A stretch of DNA of 64,000 nucleotides from Hassallia sp050875635 (GTDB lineage: Bacteria; Cyanobacteriota; Cyanobacteriia; Cyanobacteriales; Nostocaceae). The translations under genes were made by a program, and so were the position numbers. The notes beneath the pieces are model-generated. The model was not told the origin of the DNA. It saw only the letters and a list, made by a program, of their open reading frames with translations, and made no database searches. The DNA lies in assembly GCF_050875635.1 (NCBI RefSeq), contig NZ_JBPAOH010000005.1, forward strand, positions 50,596 through 114,595, read 5' to 3'. Shown one piece after another: positions 16,717-26,186 of this stretch (positions are counted from its first letter, which is position 1; every line of letters begins with the position of its first letter).

Positions 16717-17622
16717 TTACTTCAAAGCAACTTTGACTGGAGCCACTTGCATTTCTGTGTTTGCTTCAACGGCTGGTTGTGCGGGTGTATTTGCAGTTCT
16801 CCACCACAGAGCTAAAGCCGGAACTACACCACCGACAAAGCCCAGTAAAACTGGAATCGCAAACCCAGATCCTAAGCTGAGTCCAGCGGCGAAGACAAAA
16901 TTGCTGATATAAACGATTAAAGGAACGTTGAGTTGCGATCGCTCTAATTTTATCGACGCATTTCTCCACAATAGTGCTGTTACAGTCATGAATAAAGCAC
17001 TTGTACCAAACCAACCTGCATAGTTTTGGTAAGGTGTCCCAAAGAAAGCTCCTGGTTTTTCCCAATACCAAAACGGAAAAGCAGTTTGACTCATACCTGG
17101 CTCTAAAGCGAAGTCCCAGCAGGTGAATAACAAAGCACCTACCGCTATAGCAGCAATGTGACGCACTAAACTTGGTTTTTCAGCTACTTGCAAACCGGCT
17201 CTGGCGATTAAGTACGCCGAAAGACCAACATAAAACCAGGATATAGGAATTGTAAACGGTACTAACCCGGCAATTTTATAGCCCAACCCACTCAAGTAGT
17301 TATAATCACCAAATGGAAATCCTGTGCTAGTTCCTAGCAGTTCACTTCCTACAGAGATAAACACTGAGGGCAGCATGAATGCTAACCAGTTTCGCAATCC
17401 CAAAACTCGATACGCGAAAATACTGACAGCTACTGTACCTAATATAATATCAACTACACCACCGTTAGCCATACTCGACTGCATCGCAGTCTCTCCAACA
17501 GTGCCTAAATTCAAAATTACTTCGGCATTAGGTATGACCAGTAGTATACCAAGCAATCCAAAAACCTTGGATAAAATATGACCGATCAGGCATACGCGCT
17601 CAACAATAACAAGTTGTCTCAT
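16717..17622 (-). CDS. cruF: gamma-carotene 1'-hydroxylase CruF
   Basis: The 301-residue membrane protein has about seven hydrophobic helices and the CruF-type conserved loops GTSTGFPFGDYNYLSGLGYK, FTIPISWFYVGLSAYLIARA and FTCWDFALEPGMSQTAFPFW. CruF hydrates the psi end of carotenoids at C-1', the step before CruG glycosylation in myxoxanthophyll synthesis. The family is related to the bacterioruberin hydratase CruF/COG2324. The start at 17622 gives MRQLVIVERVCLIGHIL. The C-terminal tail (PAQPAVEANTEMQVAPVKVA) is hydrophilic. It is upstream of cruG on the same strand and probably cotranscribed with it. Confidence 0.9.
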   Translation of the reverse strand: MRQLVIVERVCLIGHILSKVFGLLGILLVIPNAEVILNLGTVGETAMQSSMANGGVVDIILGTVAVSIFAYRVLGLRNWLAFMLPSVFISVGSELLGTSTGFPFGDYNYLSGLGYKIAGLVPFTIPISWFYVGLSAYLIARAGLQVAEKPSLVRHIAAIAVGALLFTCWDFALEPGMSQTAFPFWYWEKPGAFFGTPYQNYAGWFGTSALFMTVTALLWRNASIKLERSQLNVPLIVYISNFVFAAGLSLGSGFAIPVLLGFVGGVVPALALWWRTANTPAQPAVEANTEMQVAPVKVALK

Positions 17623-18028
17623 GATAATTCCCTAACAAGACGTGACACGCGGCTACTTCGCTGCTAACAGTTTACAAATGTTTAAGAACATATTTAACTA
17701 ATTTGAGGGCTAATTAGGCGTAAACTTGTTTGTCTTTCTTTGACACAGCATACGATTCTATTGGTTAAAGGGAAAATACACAAGATGTTAAATTTATAGT
17801 TTAAATCATTCAAGTAAAAATTTATCAACAAAGAATTCAGGAGTTTTAAACCCCACCTCAAGACAGATAAATCGGTTTAGACATCGACTACGCCGTTCGA
17901 TCGCAACTGATGTTTTCTACATAAAATGAGCAAATTGTCAAGTAGCCCAGAAGCTTTGCTTGCAGCAGAGCAGATAGTTGTGGAATAATGAGTTGATATG
18001 GTATTGGGAAATCAACCGATGTCAATGT
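17623..18028. other. divergent intergenic region
   Basis: This region lies between the starts of cruF (minus) and the membrane protein gene (plus) and must hold both promoters. I see no convincing gene or structured RNA. The 3' part repeats the motif AGCAGAG and TTGCTTGCAGC without clear symmetry. Confidence 0.4.
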
Positions 18029-18472
18029 ATGAAAAGTTTTCTTTGGGTTTCCCTGACGTTAGTGGTTCTTGCCTACGGTAGCTTGGGCTGGTTGATATCG
18101 CAAGCACATTCACCTTGGTATGTTTGGTTGACGGTAGTCACAGCTATCTTGTTTTTGCTATCAGCCTTGACAACTCCGTGGTTGAAGATTGCAGATTATT
18201 CTATTATTTTCTTTAGATCGGATACTAGAACTTTCGCCTTTTCGGTTTTAGCTGCTTTCTTGTTCTTTCTGATGATCGCCTGGTTTCAAGTATTTATTGA
18301 TACCTTGTTAATCATTTGCGCGAACATATTATTAAGAATAGACCTTCAAGGGTCTGGTTTGGGAGAACGGCAAACTTTTTTTCTGACGAGTATCTTTTCT
18401 TTAGCAGGTTTAGCCTTGGGTGCAATCATGCAGACGGCATTTCCACATCATTTAACTATCCGTTTTCTTTGA
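18029..18472 (+). CDS. hypothetical four-helix membrane protein
   Basis: From ATG 18029 the protein has 147 residues. A TTG start at 17978 would add 17 polar residues that look unrelated. Four hydrophobic segments are clear: SFLWVSLTLVVLAYGSLGWL, VWLTVVTAILFLLSALTT, TFAFSVLAAFLFFLMIAWF with the following segment, and FFLTSIFSLAGLALGAIMQ. No motif gives a function. Similar small membrane proteins are widespread in cyanobacteria. It is divergent from cruF, and a GGGCATGGGGCATCGGGCAT repeat follows its stop. Confidence 0.65.
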   Translation: MKSFLWVSLTLVVLAYGSLGWLISQAHSPWYVWLTVVTAILFLLSALTTPWLKIADYSIIFFRSDTRTFAFSVLAAFLFFLMIAWFQVFIDTLLIICANILLRIDLQGSGLGERQTFFLTSIFSLAGLALGAIMQTAFPHHLTIRFL

Positions 18473-18895
18473 AAATTGAAAATTGGGAATTGGGGAATCG
18501 GGCATGGGGCATCGGGCATAGGGCATAGAAAGAAATTTGGCTTTATTTTTATTTTTATTGCCCATTAAACAATTGCCCATTAAACAATTGCCCCATTCCC
18601 CAATTTATTAACTTTTGAAGCCTAAATTACAAAATAAGTTTTATTATCTATGCCTTATAATACAATGTTTCAGTTGATAAACATGGTAGATAAAGGAAAC
18701 ATTAGATACAAATAGGCTTGAAGAGTTTCTGCTTTTTGTTATGAAAATATTATCGTAAAAAAGTCTGCTGAAAAAGAGCAATATTTGCTACTTTTACAAT
18801 TACATAATTTATGCTTTTTATTACAACTTTAAAAAAAATTTACATGCAAAATAAAAAGAGAGAAAAATACTGATATTTGCGTTCGGAGACGAATA
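18473..18895. other. intergenic region upstream of flv3, with repeats
   Basis: GGGCATGGGGCATCGGGCAT-type heptamers occupy 18495-18530. GCCCATTAAACAATT is directly repeated at 18560-18595. The rest is AT-rich and probably contains the flv3 promoter. A GGAG motif lies ten bases before the flv3 start. No gene is seen. Confidence 0.5.
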
Positions 18896-20611
18896 ATGGT
18901 AGCGATCGCCGAAAATGCTCAAAAACGGCTAACTATACAAACTGTAGAAATTGCCCCGAATACAACAGCGATTCGTTCTCTTGATTGGGATCGCGATCGC
19001 TTCGACATCGAATTCGGTTTGCAAAACGGTACAACTTACAACTCATATCTAATTCGCGGTCAGCAAACCGCATTAGTTGATACTTCCCACCGGAAGTTTG
19101 AAAAGCTGTATTTAGACACGCTCAAAGGTTTAATCAACCCCAAGGCAATTGATTATATCATAATCAGCCACACAGAGCCAGACCACAGCGGCTTGGTGGA
19201 AGAAGTTTTGCAATTAGCGCCCAGAGCAACCGTTTTAGGTTCAAAAATTGCCTTACAATTTCTTGAAGGCTTAGTACACGATCCTTTTTCCAAGCGAATT
19301 GTTAAAAGTGGCGATCGCGTTGACTTAGGTAACGGACACGTCATAGAATTCGTCAGTGCGCCTAACTTGCACTGGCCCGATACAATATTCAGCTACGATC
19401 GCAAAACCCAAACTCTCTTCACCTGTGATGCTTTTGGGATGCACTTTTGCGACGAGCGAACCTTTGACGAAGATTTAGAAGCAATAGAAGCTGACTTTCG
19501 ATTTTACTACGATTGCTTAATGGGTCCCAACGCTCGCTCTTTGCTGAATGCAATGAAGAGAATGAGCGAACTAGGGAAAATCAACATCATCGCCAACGGA
19601 CACGGACCCTTACTCCACCACAACCTTGATTTTCTCACAGAACGCTACCAAAGCTGGAGCCAAATCCAAGCAGAAGCGCAAACAACCGTAGCTTTATTTT
19701 ACGTCTCAGACTACGGCTATAGCGATCGCCTCGCCATGTCGATTAATGAAGGAGTCCAAAAAACTGGGGTAGCCGTCGAAATGATGGACTTATCCAGTGC
19801 GGAAATCCAAGAAATTCAAGAACTGGCAGGTAGAGCATCTGGTATAATTATCGGAATGCCGCCAACCGCAGCGGTTGCAGCACAAGCGGCGATTAATTCG
19901 CTTTTAGTTGTCGCCAACAACAAGCAAAAAGTCGGCTTATTTGAATCTTACGGTGGGGATGACGAACCGATTGATACCCTCCGGAGAAAATTCATCGATT
20001 TGAGTGTGAAAGAAGCCTTTCCCGCAATTCGGATTAAAGGTGAACCCACCGCAGCTACTTACCAATTGTGTGAAGAAGCGGGTACAGATTTGGGACAATT
20101 GTTGATGCGGGAACGCAACATCAAGCAGATTAAATCGCTTGATGTCAACATGGAAAAAGCCCTCGGACGCATTAGCAGCGGATTGTATATTCTCACCGCC
20201 AAAAAAGGTGATGTCAGCAGTGCGATGTTGGCATCTTGGGTAGCACAAGCGAGTTTGCAACCATTAGGATTTACAATAGCCGTTGCCAAAGATAGAGCAA
20301 TGGAATCATTATTGCAAATAGGCGATCGCTTCGTCCTCAATGCCTTAGAAGAAGGAAATTATCAAGACCTGAAAAAGCACTTCCTCAAGCGTCTACCTCC
20401 CGGTGCCGATCGCTTTGCCGGCGTGAAAACCCAAAGCGCGAAAAACGGTTCACCCATTCTTACCGATGCTTTAGCATACATGGAATGTGAAGTCACTCAA
20501 AGCATGGAATGCAGCGACCACTGGATTCTTTACTGCACCGTCCAAGAAGGTCGCGTCTCCAAAGATGGACTCACCGCAGTTCGTCACCGCAAAGTAGGTA
20601 ATTACTACTAG
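18896..20611 (+). CDS. flv3: diflavin flavodiiron protein Flv3
   Basis: The 571-residue protein has three domains in order. The beta-lactamase-like diiron domain (1-260) has the ligand motif SHTEPDHSG (His92, Glu94, Asp96, His97), then NLHWPDTIF, FTCDAFGMHF and NGHGPLL. The flavodoxin domain (about 265-405) includes FYVSDYGYSDRLA and SYGGDDEPID. The C-terminal flavin reductase domain (about 430-571) is the cyanobacterial addition. Complete iron ligands mark the Flv3/Flv4 branch, and the overall sequence is closest to Flv3. With Flv1 it reduces oxygen to water using photosystem I electrons. Flv1 follows 262 nt later on the same strand, which suggests one operon. Confidence 0.93.
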   Translation: MVAIAENAQKRLTIQTVEIAPNTTAIRSLDWDRDRFDIEFGLQNGTTYNSYLIRGQQTALVDTSHRKFEKLYLDTLKGLINPKAIDYIIISHTEPDHSGLVEEVLQLAPRATVLGSKIALQFLEGLVHDPFSKRIVKSGDRVDLGNGHVIEFVSAPNLHWPDTIFSYDRKTQTLFTCDAFGMHFCDERTFDEDLEAIEADFRFYYDCLMGPNARSLLNAMKRMSELGKINIIANGHGPLLHHNLDFLTERYQSWSQIQAEAQTTVALFYVSDYGYSDRLAMSINEGVQKTGVAVEMMDLSSAEIQEIQELAGRASGIIIGMPPTAAVAAQAAINSLLVVANNKQKVGLFESYGGDDEPIDTLRRKFIDLSVKEAFPAIRIKGEPTAATYQLCEEAGTDLGQLLMRERNIKQIKSLDVNMEKALGRISSGLYILTAKKGDVSSAMLASWVAQASLQPLGFTIAVAKDRAMESLLQIGDRFVLNALEEGNYQDLKKHFLKRLPPGADRFAGVKTQSAKNGSPILTDALAYMECEVTQSMECSDHWILYCTVQEGRVSKDGLTAVRHRKVGNYY

Positions 20612-20873
20612 GGACTAGGGACTGGGGACAAGGGGACAAGGAGACAAGGAGACAAGGGGACAAGGAGACAAGGGGAGGACACAGCGAGTGCGGGGGTTCC
20701 CCCCCGTTAAGGAACGTGTCCGTGGACAAGGGGGATGAGGTGAATTTTCTTCCTTGTCTCCCCATCTCGCCATCTCCCCCTCCCCCCCTCCCCCCATCCC
20801 CCTTGTCCTCCCCATCCCCCTTGTCCTCCCCATCCCCCCCAAACGCTATCTCTTCACCCTTCACTCCACACCT
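20612..20873. repeat. GACAAGGGGACAAGGA and CCCCCATCCCC repeats between flv3 and flv1
   Basis: GACAAGGGGACAAGGAGACA units at 20630-20680 and C-rich CCCCATCCCCCTTGTCCTCC units at 20770-20838 surround a 60-bp spacer holding GGGGGTTCCCCCCCGTTAAG. The two halves are inverted and could fold into a long imperfect hairpin in the flv3-flv1 transcript. Confidence 0.75.
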
Positions 20874-22586
20874 ATGAGCGATTCCAAACCCCGTGACGTT
20901 CAAGTTTTACCGATCGCCACAAACACTACAGTAATGAGAGCGCGTAGCTGGTCGCGTCTGCGGTTTGAAATTGAATATGCATTGGAAAGAGGTACAACTT
21001 CCAATTGCTATTTAATCGAAGGTGATAAAATTGCACTTGTTGACCCACCAGCAGAAACCTTCACCGATATTTTTCTGGAAGGATTGCGGCATTCTCTCGA
21101 CTTTAAAAAGTTGGATTATGTGATTTTAGGTCACTTTAGTCCTAACCGTATCGCCACTTTTAAAGCGCTGTTAGAACTTGCACCGCAGATTACCTTTGTC
21201 TGTTCGTTACCAGCAGCTGGAGATTTGCGTACTACTTTCCCAGACCGAGATTTAAAAATCATCGTCATGCGCGGGAAAGAAACTTTAGATTTAGGTAAGG
21301 GTCATGTTTTAAAATTTGTTCCTACACCTAGTCCAAGATGGCCCGCCGGTCTTTGTACTTACGACCAACAAACGCAAATTCTCTACACAGATAAGTTATT
21401 TGCAACTCATATCTGTGGCGAGCAAGTTTTTGATGAAAACCGCGAAGCTTTAAAAGAAGACCAGCGGTATTATTATGACTGTTTGATGGCGCCTCATGCA
21501 ACTCACGTCCAAGCAGTTTTAGAGAAACTATCAGAACTGCAAGTGAGAATGATCGCCACCGGTCACGGACCTTTGGTGCGTTACGGTGTTGTCGAACTGA
21601 TCAATTCTTATGAAGAATGGAGTCATTCGCTTTCCGAGCGGGAGATAACAGTTGCTTTGTTGTATGCTTCAGCTTATGGCAATACAGCAACTTTAGCGCA
21701 AGCGATCGCTCTCGGATTAACTAAAGGTGGTGTCGCGGTAGAATCAATCAACTGCGAATTTGCGGAACCTGATGAAATTCGCGCTGCTGTCGAAAAGGCA
21801 GATGGTTTTATTATCGGTTCTCCTACCCTCGGCGGACACGCACCCACCCCAGTGCAAACAGCTTTGGGTCTTGTCCTCGGCGTTGGTGACAACAGCAAAC
21901 TTGCCGGTGTCTTCGGTTCCTATGGCTGGAGTGGCGAAGCATTTGATTTAATTGAAGGCAAACTTCGCGATGCTGGATATCGGTTTGGATTTGAGACGAT
22001 GCGCGTCAAGTTCAAACCCTCGGATGTCATTCTCAAGCAGTGTGAAGAAACCGGTACAGACTTTGCCCAAACTCTGAGAAAGGCGAAAAAATTGCGTTTG
22101 CCCCAACAAGCTGTAACTCCTGTGGAACAAGCTGTAGGTCGAATTGTCGGTTCGCTGTGCGTCATTACGGCAAAGCAAGGAGAAGTCTCCACGGCGATGT
22201 TAGGTGCTTGGGTTTCGCAAGCAACCTTCAATCCACCCGGAATCACCGTTGGTATTGCCAAAGACCGAGCAATTGAATCTTTGATGTATTCTGGGGGTAA
22301 GTTTGCCCTGAACATCTTAGCTGAAGGCAATCAACAAGATTTTGTCAAGCACTTCCGCAAATCTTTTGCCCCAGGTGAAGAGCGATTTTCCGGCTTCTCT
22401 ACAGAAATTGCCGAAAATGGCTGTTTAGTCCTGACTGAAGCCTCAGCATATCTTGAGTGTTCTGTCAACCAGCGCATGGAATGTGGCGATCACTGGGTTG
22501 TCTATGCCACCGTTGACAACGGAAAATTACTCAAACCGGATGCTGTGACTGCGGTTCACCATCGCAAATCGGGCAATCATTATTAG
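20874..22586 (+). CDS. flv1: diflavin flavodiiron protein Flv1
   Basis: ATG 20874 gives 570 residues (MSDSKPRDVQVLPIATNTTV). An open frame reaching back to 20754 would only translate the C-rich repeat. The protein has the same three domains as Flv3, but the iron-ligand motif is replaced: LGHFSPNRIATF stands where SHTEPDHSG is expected, so the diiron site is incomplete, as is typical of Flv1 and Flv2. The flavodoxin part shows LYASAYGNTATLAQ and GSYGWSGEAFD; the flavin reductase part shows STAMLGAWVSQATFNPPG. It works as the partner of Flv3 in oxygen photoreduction. The tandem flv3-flv1 layout resembles the heterocyst-type pair of Nostoc, an inference from gene order only. Confidence 0.92.
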   Translation: MSDSKPRDVQVLPIATNTTVMRARSWSRLRFEIEYALERGTTSNCYLIEGDKIALVDPPAETFTDIFLEGLRHSLDFKKLDYVILGHFSPNRIATFKALLELAPQITFVCSLPAAGDLRTTFPDRDLKIIVMRGKETLDLGKGHVLKFVPTPSPRWPAGLCTYDQQTQILYTDKLFATHICGEQVFDENREALKEDQRYYYDCLMAPHATHVQAVLEKLSELQVRMIATGHGPLVRYGVVELINSYEEWSHSLSEREITVALLYASAYGNTATLAQAIALGLTKGGVAVESINCEFAEPDEIRAAVEKADGFIIGSPTLGGHAPTPVQTALGLVLGVGDNSKLAGVFGSYGWSGEAFDLIEGKLRDAGYRFGFETMRVKFKPSDVILKQCEETGTDFAQTLRKAKKLRLPQQAVTPVEQAVGRIVGSLCVITAKQGEVSTAMLGAWVSQATFNPPGITVGIAKDRAIESLMYSGGKFALNILAEGNQQDFVKHFRKSFAPGEERFSGFSTEIAENGCLVLTEASAYLECSVNQRMECGDHWVVYATVDNGKLLKPDAVTAVHHRKSGNHY

Positions 22587-23160
22587 GATGCGCGTAGGCG
22601 ATCGCTAATTACATCATGTCCGTTTAACTAATTATATATCTTCGTAGTAAGGACTTCAGTCCTTATCCAATTCAGATGAGGACTTCAGTCCTCACTACGA
22701 ACTTATCGCCTATATAACCGGACACGACAATTACCGCTTTGGTTAAACAATAGCCAAGGCGGTTTATTGTATCGGCTCTTATCCGGATGAAGTATCAGCT
22801 TATCAGTATTTGTATATGTTTGTGTGTAATTCCTTAATTCTTTGATGTATTCCACCCAATTGAAAACCACAATAATGCTTTGCCCCGGCGATATCAATAC
22901 AATCAGCGCTACTTTTGCTCGCAGACAAGTAGGCAAAGACAATCTTATACCTTATTTATTCAGTATACTGCCATCAATTTTATATATCTTCTCAGCCATA
23001 AACTATAAAATACTTGAATCGGTGTGAGAAAATTCCGCAATTGCCACAAAGACAATTGAATATATAGTGTGTAATGTTTGACTAGAAGTTCAGTAGTCAG
23101 CATCTTTTATAGTAAATGCCAACTACTACCACAACGCTTTTATAATATTTTGCCTTACCC
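22587..23160. other. intergenic region with long inverted repeat
   Basis: No gene is supported over these 574 bases. The only clear structure is the inverted repeat at 22642-22700, listed separately. AT-rich sequence follows to the small ORF at 23161. Confidence 0.5.
22642..22700. repeat. inverted repeat with inner hairpins (GGACTTCAGTCC)
   Basis: TCGTAGTAAGGACTTCAGTC begins at 22642 and its near-complement GAGGACTTCAGTCCTCACTA ends near 22700. Each arm contains its own small palindrome (AGGACTTCAGTCCT). Such double hairpins are a common cyanobacterial dispersed repeat and could also end the flv1 transcript. Confidence 0.8.
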
Positions 23161-23340
23161 ATGACCCCAGAACACAGCAAGATTAGATTTCCCCTCTGGC
23201 AGTATCTCAACCAGCCCCTATTTAGCCACGATAATAAGTTGGTATTAAATCCTCATCGCTTTGCCAACATCTGGCGAATAGAACTTCTTAAAAGGTGCTG
23301 GGCTAAAGAATGTGATGCTAAAGGACCGCAACAGCATTAA
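23161..23340 (+). CDS. small hypothetical protein, 59 residues
   Basis: An ATG at 23161 opens a 59-codon frame (MTPEHSKIRFPLWQYLNQPL, then FSHDNKLVLNPHRFANIWRI). The regular aromatic and proline pattern and a proper stop at 23338 suggest a real short protein, perhaps conserved in cyanobacteria, but I cannot name a family. No strong ribosome binding site is visible. It ends 149 nt before the convergent symporter gene. Confidence 0.45.
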   Translation: MTPEHSKIRFPLWQYLNQPLFSHDNKLVLNPHRFANIWRIELLKRCWAKECDAKGPQQH

Positions 23341-23410
23341 ATAGCCACTTGCCAATTTTAGATTTGAGATTTTGGCATCGCTGAATATTAGTATGCAATC
23401 CGTAATTTCT

Positions 23411-23440
23411 CGTAGAGACGTTCCGACGGAACGTCTCTGC
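23411..23440. repeat. GTAGAGACG inverted repeat
   Basis: AGAGACGTTCC (23414-23424) and GGAACGTCTCT (23428-23438) form an 11-bp stem with a three-base loop. The element belongs to a repeat family also seen at 11768-11799 (inside the CHAT gene) and 50493-50547. Here it lies 3' of the symporter gene and may serve as a terminator. Confidence 0.75.
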
Positions 23441-23488
23441 CGACAGTGACGCATGTGGCGTGGTGACTTTCCGCAAAATCCAAAATGT

Positions 23489-24778
23489 CTAAGTTTCGTC
23501 GATAGAACGAGGTTTTTTGCCGTCAAGCAAAGCACTAACAGTCATATCTCCCATGACATTAATCGCAGTGCGGCAGCGATCCAAAAACCAGTCTACTGTC
23601 ACCAACAAAGCAATATACTGAGTTGGTAAACCAACGGAAGTAAACACCAAAGTCATCGTTACCAATCCCGCATTCGGAATACCCGCTGCCCCCACCGATG
23701 CAAAAATCGACGTGAGGATGACAACTAACTGCTGTCCCAAATTCAAATGTTGCCCAATCACCTGGGAAATAAACAATGCAGACATTGCCTCATAAAGGGC
23801 AGTACCATCATTATTAAAGTTTGCCCCAACCAGCGCCCCTAAAGAAGCAGAAGATTCTCGCAAGCCGATTTTTGTCTGTAGAATTTCAAAGGTGATAGGC
23901 ATTGTCACCGTTGAGGAAGAAGTGGAAAAAGCTGTCAAAAAGGCATCAGCACCCCCAGCTAAAAACTTCAACGGGTTCACCCAAGAACCAAATTTGACTC
24001 TAGTGAGGTAGTAGCAAGCTTGTAATGCCAGCGCTACCAGCACCGCCACGATGAAGGCAAACAGAGATTTAAATGGCGAAAAGCCTTGCAAGGCAACAGT
24101 TTTAGCTACAATTCCAAACACTGCCAAAGGTACGAGGGCAATCACCCAGTTGAGGACGCGAATTACTGCCTCAAACAAAGTCCCGACTAAATCCTCAATC
24201 GGTTGGTATCCTCTTTTTCCTTCAGCGATTTGTTCTGATTTTATTGCCCGCAAAACGATACCAAAGCTCAAAGCAATTACAATCAGTTGTATAACGTTAT
24301 TATCAACCAACGGCTTGAGGACGGCTTCTGGTATAGCGTCTTTGAGTAATCCCCAAGGGTCAAGACTTTGACTGGCTGCTTGTGTATTTTCTGGAGCCGC
24401 CAAACGCCCCCAAGTACCGGGACGCAGAATATTTGCTACTAAAAGCCCAACTAGTATTGCTACGGTTGTATTAGTTAAAAGTAATACAGCTAATTTCCGT
24501 CCTGCTGTTCCGGGAATATTCGTAGTCATGAAGGTATGCAACACTGCTACGAGAATCAGCGGTGTAGCTAGGGCGCGGAGTGCTTTCAGCACCAATTCAG
24601 CGGGAATTGCTAAGTTGTTGATAAAGTCTTTATTGGCTGCGTTGGGGTTGCCTGCACCTAAAGCAATTCCTAAGCCGATTGCCAGCACTAAGGCGATGAT
24701 AATTTGCAATGTGAGAGGGATACGCTGCCACCAAGGACGGAGTTTAGTGTCAGGCTTAATGCTTTCTGTTTCGTTCAT
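23489..24778 (-). CDS. dicarboxylate/amino acid:cation symporter (DAACS family)
   Basis: The 429-residue inner-membrane transporter has the GltPh/DctA architecture: about eight helices plus two re-entrant loops. Visible signatures are AFSTSSSTVTMPITFEILQ (HP1 serine-rich loop), GANFNNDGTALYEAMSALFI (helix 7; NNDGT where NMDGT is common), GAAGIPNAGLVTMTLVF (HP2) and VDWFLDRCRTAINVMGD (helix 8, with the Asp-Arg substrate contacts). It imports C4-dicarboxylates or acidic amino acids driven by sodium or protons. The substrate cannot be read with confidence. The start at 24778 gives MNETESIKPDTKLRPWW. It is a single gene. Confidence 0.9.
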   Translation of the reverse strand: MNETESIKPDTKLRPWWQRIPLTLQIIIALVLAIGLGIALGAGNPNAANKDFINNLAIPAELVLKALRALATPLILVAVLHTFMTTNIPGTAGRKLAVLLLTNTTVAILVGLLVANILRPGTWGRLAAPENTQAASQSLDPWGLLKDAIPEAVLKPLVDNNVIQLIVIALSFGIVLRAIKSEQIAEGKRGYQPIEDLVGTLFEAVIRVLNWVIALVPLAVFGIVAKTVALQGFSPFKSLFAFIVAVLVALALQACYYLTRVKFGSWVNPLKFLAGGADAFLTAFSTSSSTVTMPITFEILQTKIGLRESSASLGALVGANFNNDGTALYEAMSALFISQVIGQHLNLGQQLVVILTSIFASVGAAGIPNAGLVTMTLVFTSVGLPTQYIALLVTVDWFLDRCRTAINVMGDMTVSALLDGKKPRSIDET

Positions 24779-25121
24779 TGCGTTTTGTCAGACTGAGGAA
24801 TTGCATATATTGAAACACGACTCAAGAGATTTCACTCTTTGTACAATCTGTAGTGATTCAAACTACAACAGCATTGTTGTGAGTTACATAAATTTATCAA
24901 AAATTTTTGCGGATTGTACGCAAACTACGAGGACTTTTGCTTACACCAAGCAGATGCGATCGCTTTTATTTAATCTTTACATAATCTTACTTAATCCTAA
25001 GCTAAACTTTACTTCATCTAAATTTTAACCGTGTCACAATAGCATTTATATCAATAATTTTACTTAGATAGTTAAATAATTTAATACCATAAACCACTTA
25101 AAAAAGGCGGGTATTGCAATA
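24779..25121. other. divergent intergenic region
   Basis: AT-rich sequence separates the starts of the symporter and the MshEN-like gene. CTTTACATAATCTTACTTAA-like sequence around 24972 looks promoter-like, but I cannot fix a -35/-10 pair. No gene is seen. Confidence 0.4.
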
Positions 25122-26186
25122 ATGATGACAAATTTGGAAATAAATAAGCGTAAGCAAAAGTACTTGGGAGAGTGTTTAATTGAAGCAGGCTTGATAACGC
25201 CATCTCAATTAGAAACGGCACTTAAAGAACAAAATTCGTCTGGCAGACATTTGCAAGAAATTCTTACAAAACATGGCTGGATTAAACAGCAAACTATTGA
25301 GTATTTTCTGGAAAAGATAGTTTTACCAGAACAACTAACAGCGAATAAAAAACAGCTTGATCAAAACAAAAATTCCATAGAGCAAATTAGTCATGCAGAA
25401 TGGGGAGGCTCTGATTCAGCACAGCCTTTAACTGTATCGTTGCGTAAGTTCGCGATCAATCTCTCTCCCAAAAACACGTTGCGAGTTTTGTTTTTGGTGA
25501 TACTCAGTCTTTGCCTCGTCAGTCTTGCCGGACAGTTCAGCGTGTACTTTCTGCCTGAGTTCCCGTTGAGAGGTTTCTTCGCAGCAATATTCTACATTGA
25601 CTATGAACAAAATATTCCTGCGGTGTACTCTGCGTCTGCTTTACTATTTTGTTCTGTTCTTTTGTTGATAATCGCCCATGCCAAGAAAGTAGCTGGTGAA
25701 CTTTTTGTCCGCCACTGGACAGCCTTATCAATCATCTTTCTGTATCTTTCCGGCGACGAATTCATGAGCCTTCATGAAAGGCTGATCGATCCGTTGCGAA
25801 AAACACTTAATACCAGTGGCTTTCTTTATTACGCTTGGGTTATACCTGGTGCTATCTTCATACTGATTTGCCTGTTAGCGTTTTTAAGTTTTCTCGCTGC
25901 TCTTCCCGCAAAGACACGTTATGTATTTCTGATTGCTGGGACAATCTTCGTATTTGGTGCAATTGGCACAGAATTAGTTGGTGGGTACTATGCAGAATTA
26001 CACGGACAGCAAAACATAATTTATGTCATAATAACGACGATTGAAGAGTTTCTAGAGATGCTCGGCATTGCTGTCTTTATTTATGCTTTGCTCTCGTACA
26101 TTAGTACATACATGAAAGGCATGGCTTTGCGAATCAATATTATTAATGACAACAAGCAACGCCAAAATGCTGAATTACTTACTTAA
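25122..26186 (+). CDS. MshEN-like N-terminal domain fused to multi-helix membrane protein
   Basis: The 354-residue protein has an unusual layout. Residues 10-70 (KYLGECLIEAGLITPSQLET, then ALKEQNSSGRHLQEILTKHG) match the MshEN/GspE N-terminal domain, which in some pilus ATPases binds cyclic di-GMP. After a 50-residue linker come about seven hydrophobic helices (LRVLFLVILSLCLVSLAGQF, AVYSASALLFCSVLLLIIAH, AWVIPGAIFILICLLAFLSF, VFLIAGTIFVFGAIGTELVG). Conserved-looking acidic residues (SGDEFMSLHERLIDPLR, TTIEEFLEMLGIA) suggest a functional pore or sensor. An output for a cyclic nucleotide signal is an inference. The double ATG at 25122/25125 leaves the start uncertain by one codon. Confidence 0.7.
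   Translation: MMTNLEINKRKQKYLGECLIEAGLITPSQLETALKEQNSSGRHLQEILTKHGWIKQQTIEYFLEKIVLPEQLTANKKQLDQNKNSIEQISHAEWGGSDSAQPLTVSLRKFAINLSPKNTLRVLFLVILSLCLVSLAGQFSVYFLPEFPLRGFFAAIFYIDYEQNIPAVYSASALLFCSVLLLIIAHAKKVAGELFVRHWTALSIIFLYLSGDEFMSLHERLIDPLRKTLNTSGFLYYAWVIPGAIFILICLLAFLSFLAALPAKTRYVFLIAGTIFVFGAIGTELVGGYYAELHGQQNIIYVIITTIEEFLEMLGIAVFIYALLSYISTYMKGMALRINIINDNKQRQNAELLT

Noticed and set aside
20754..20873. 40-codon N-terminal extension of Flv1
   Set aside because: Proline- and serine-rich translation of a C-rich repeat; Flv1 proteins start at the MSDSKPRDVQ position.
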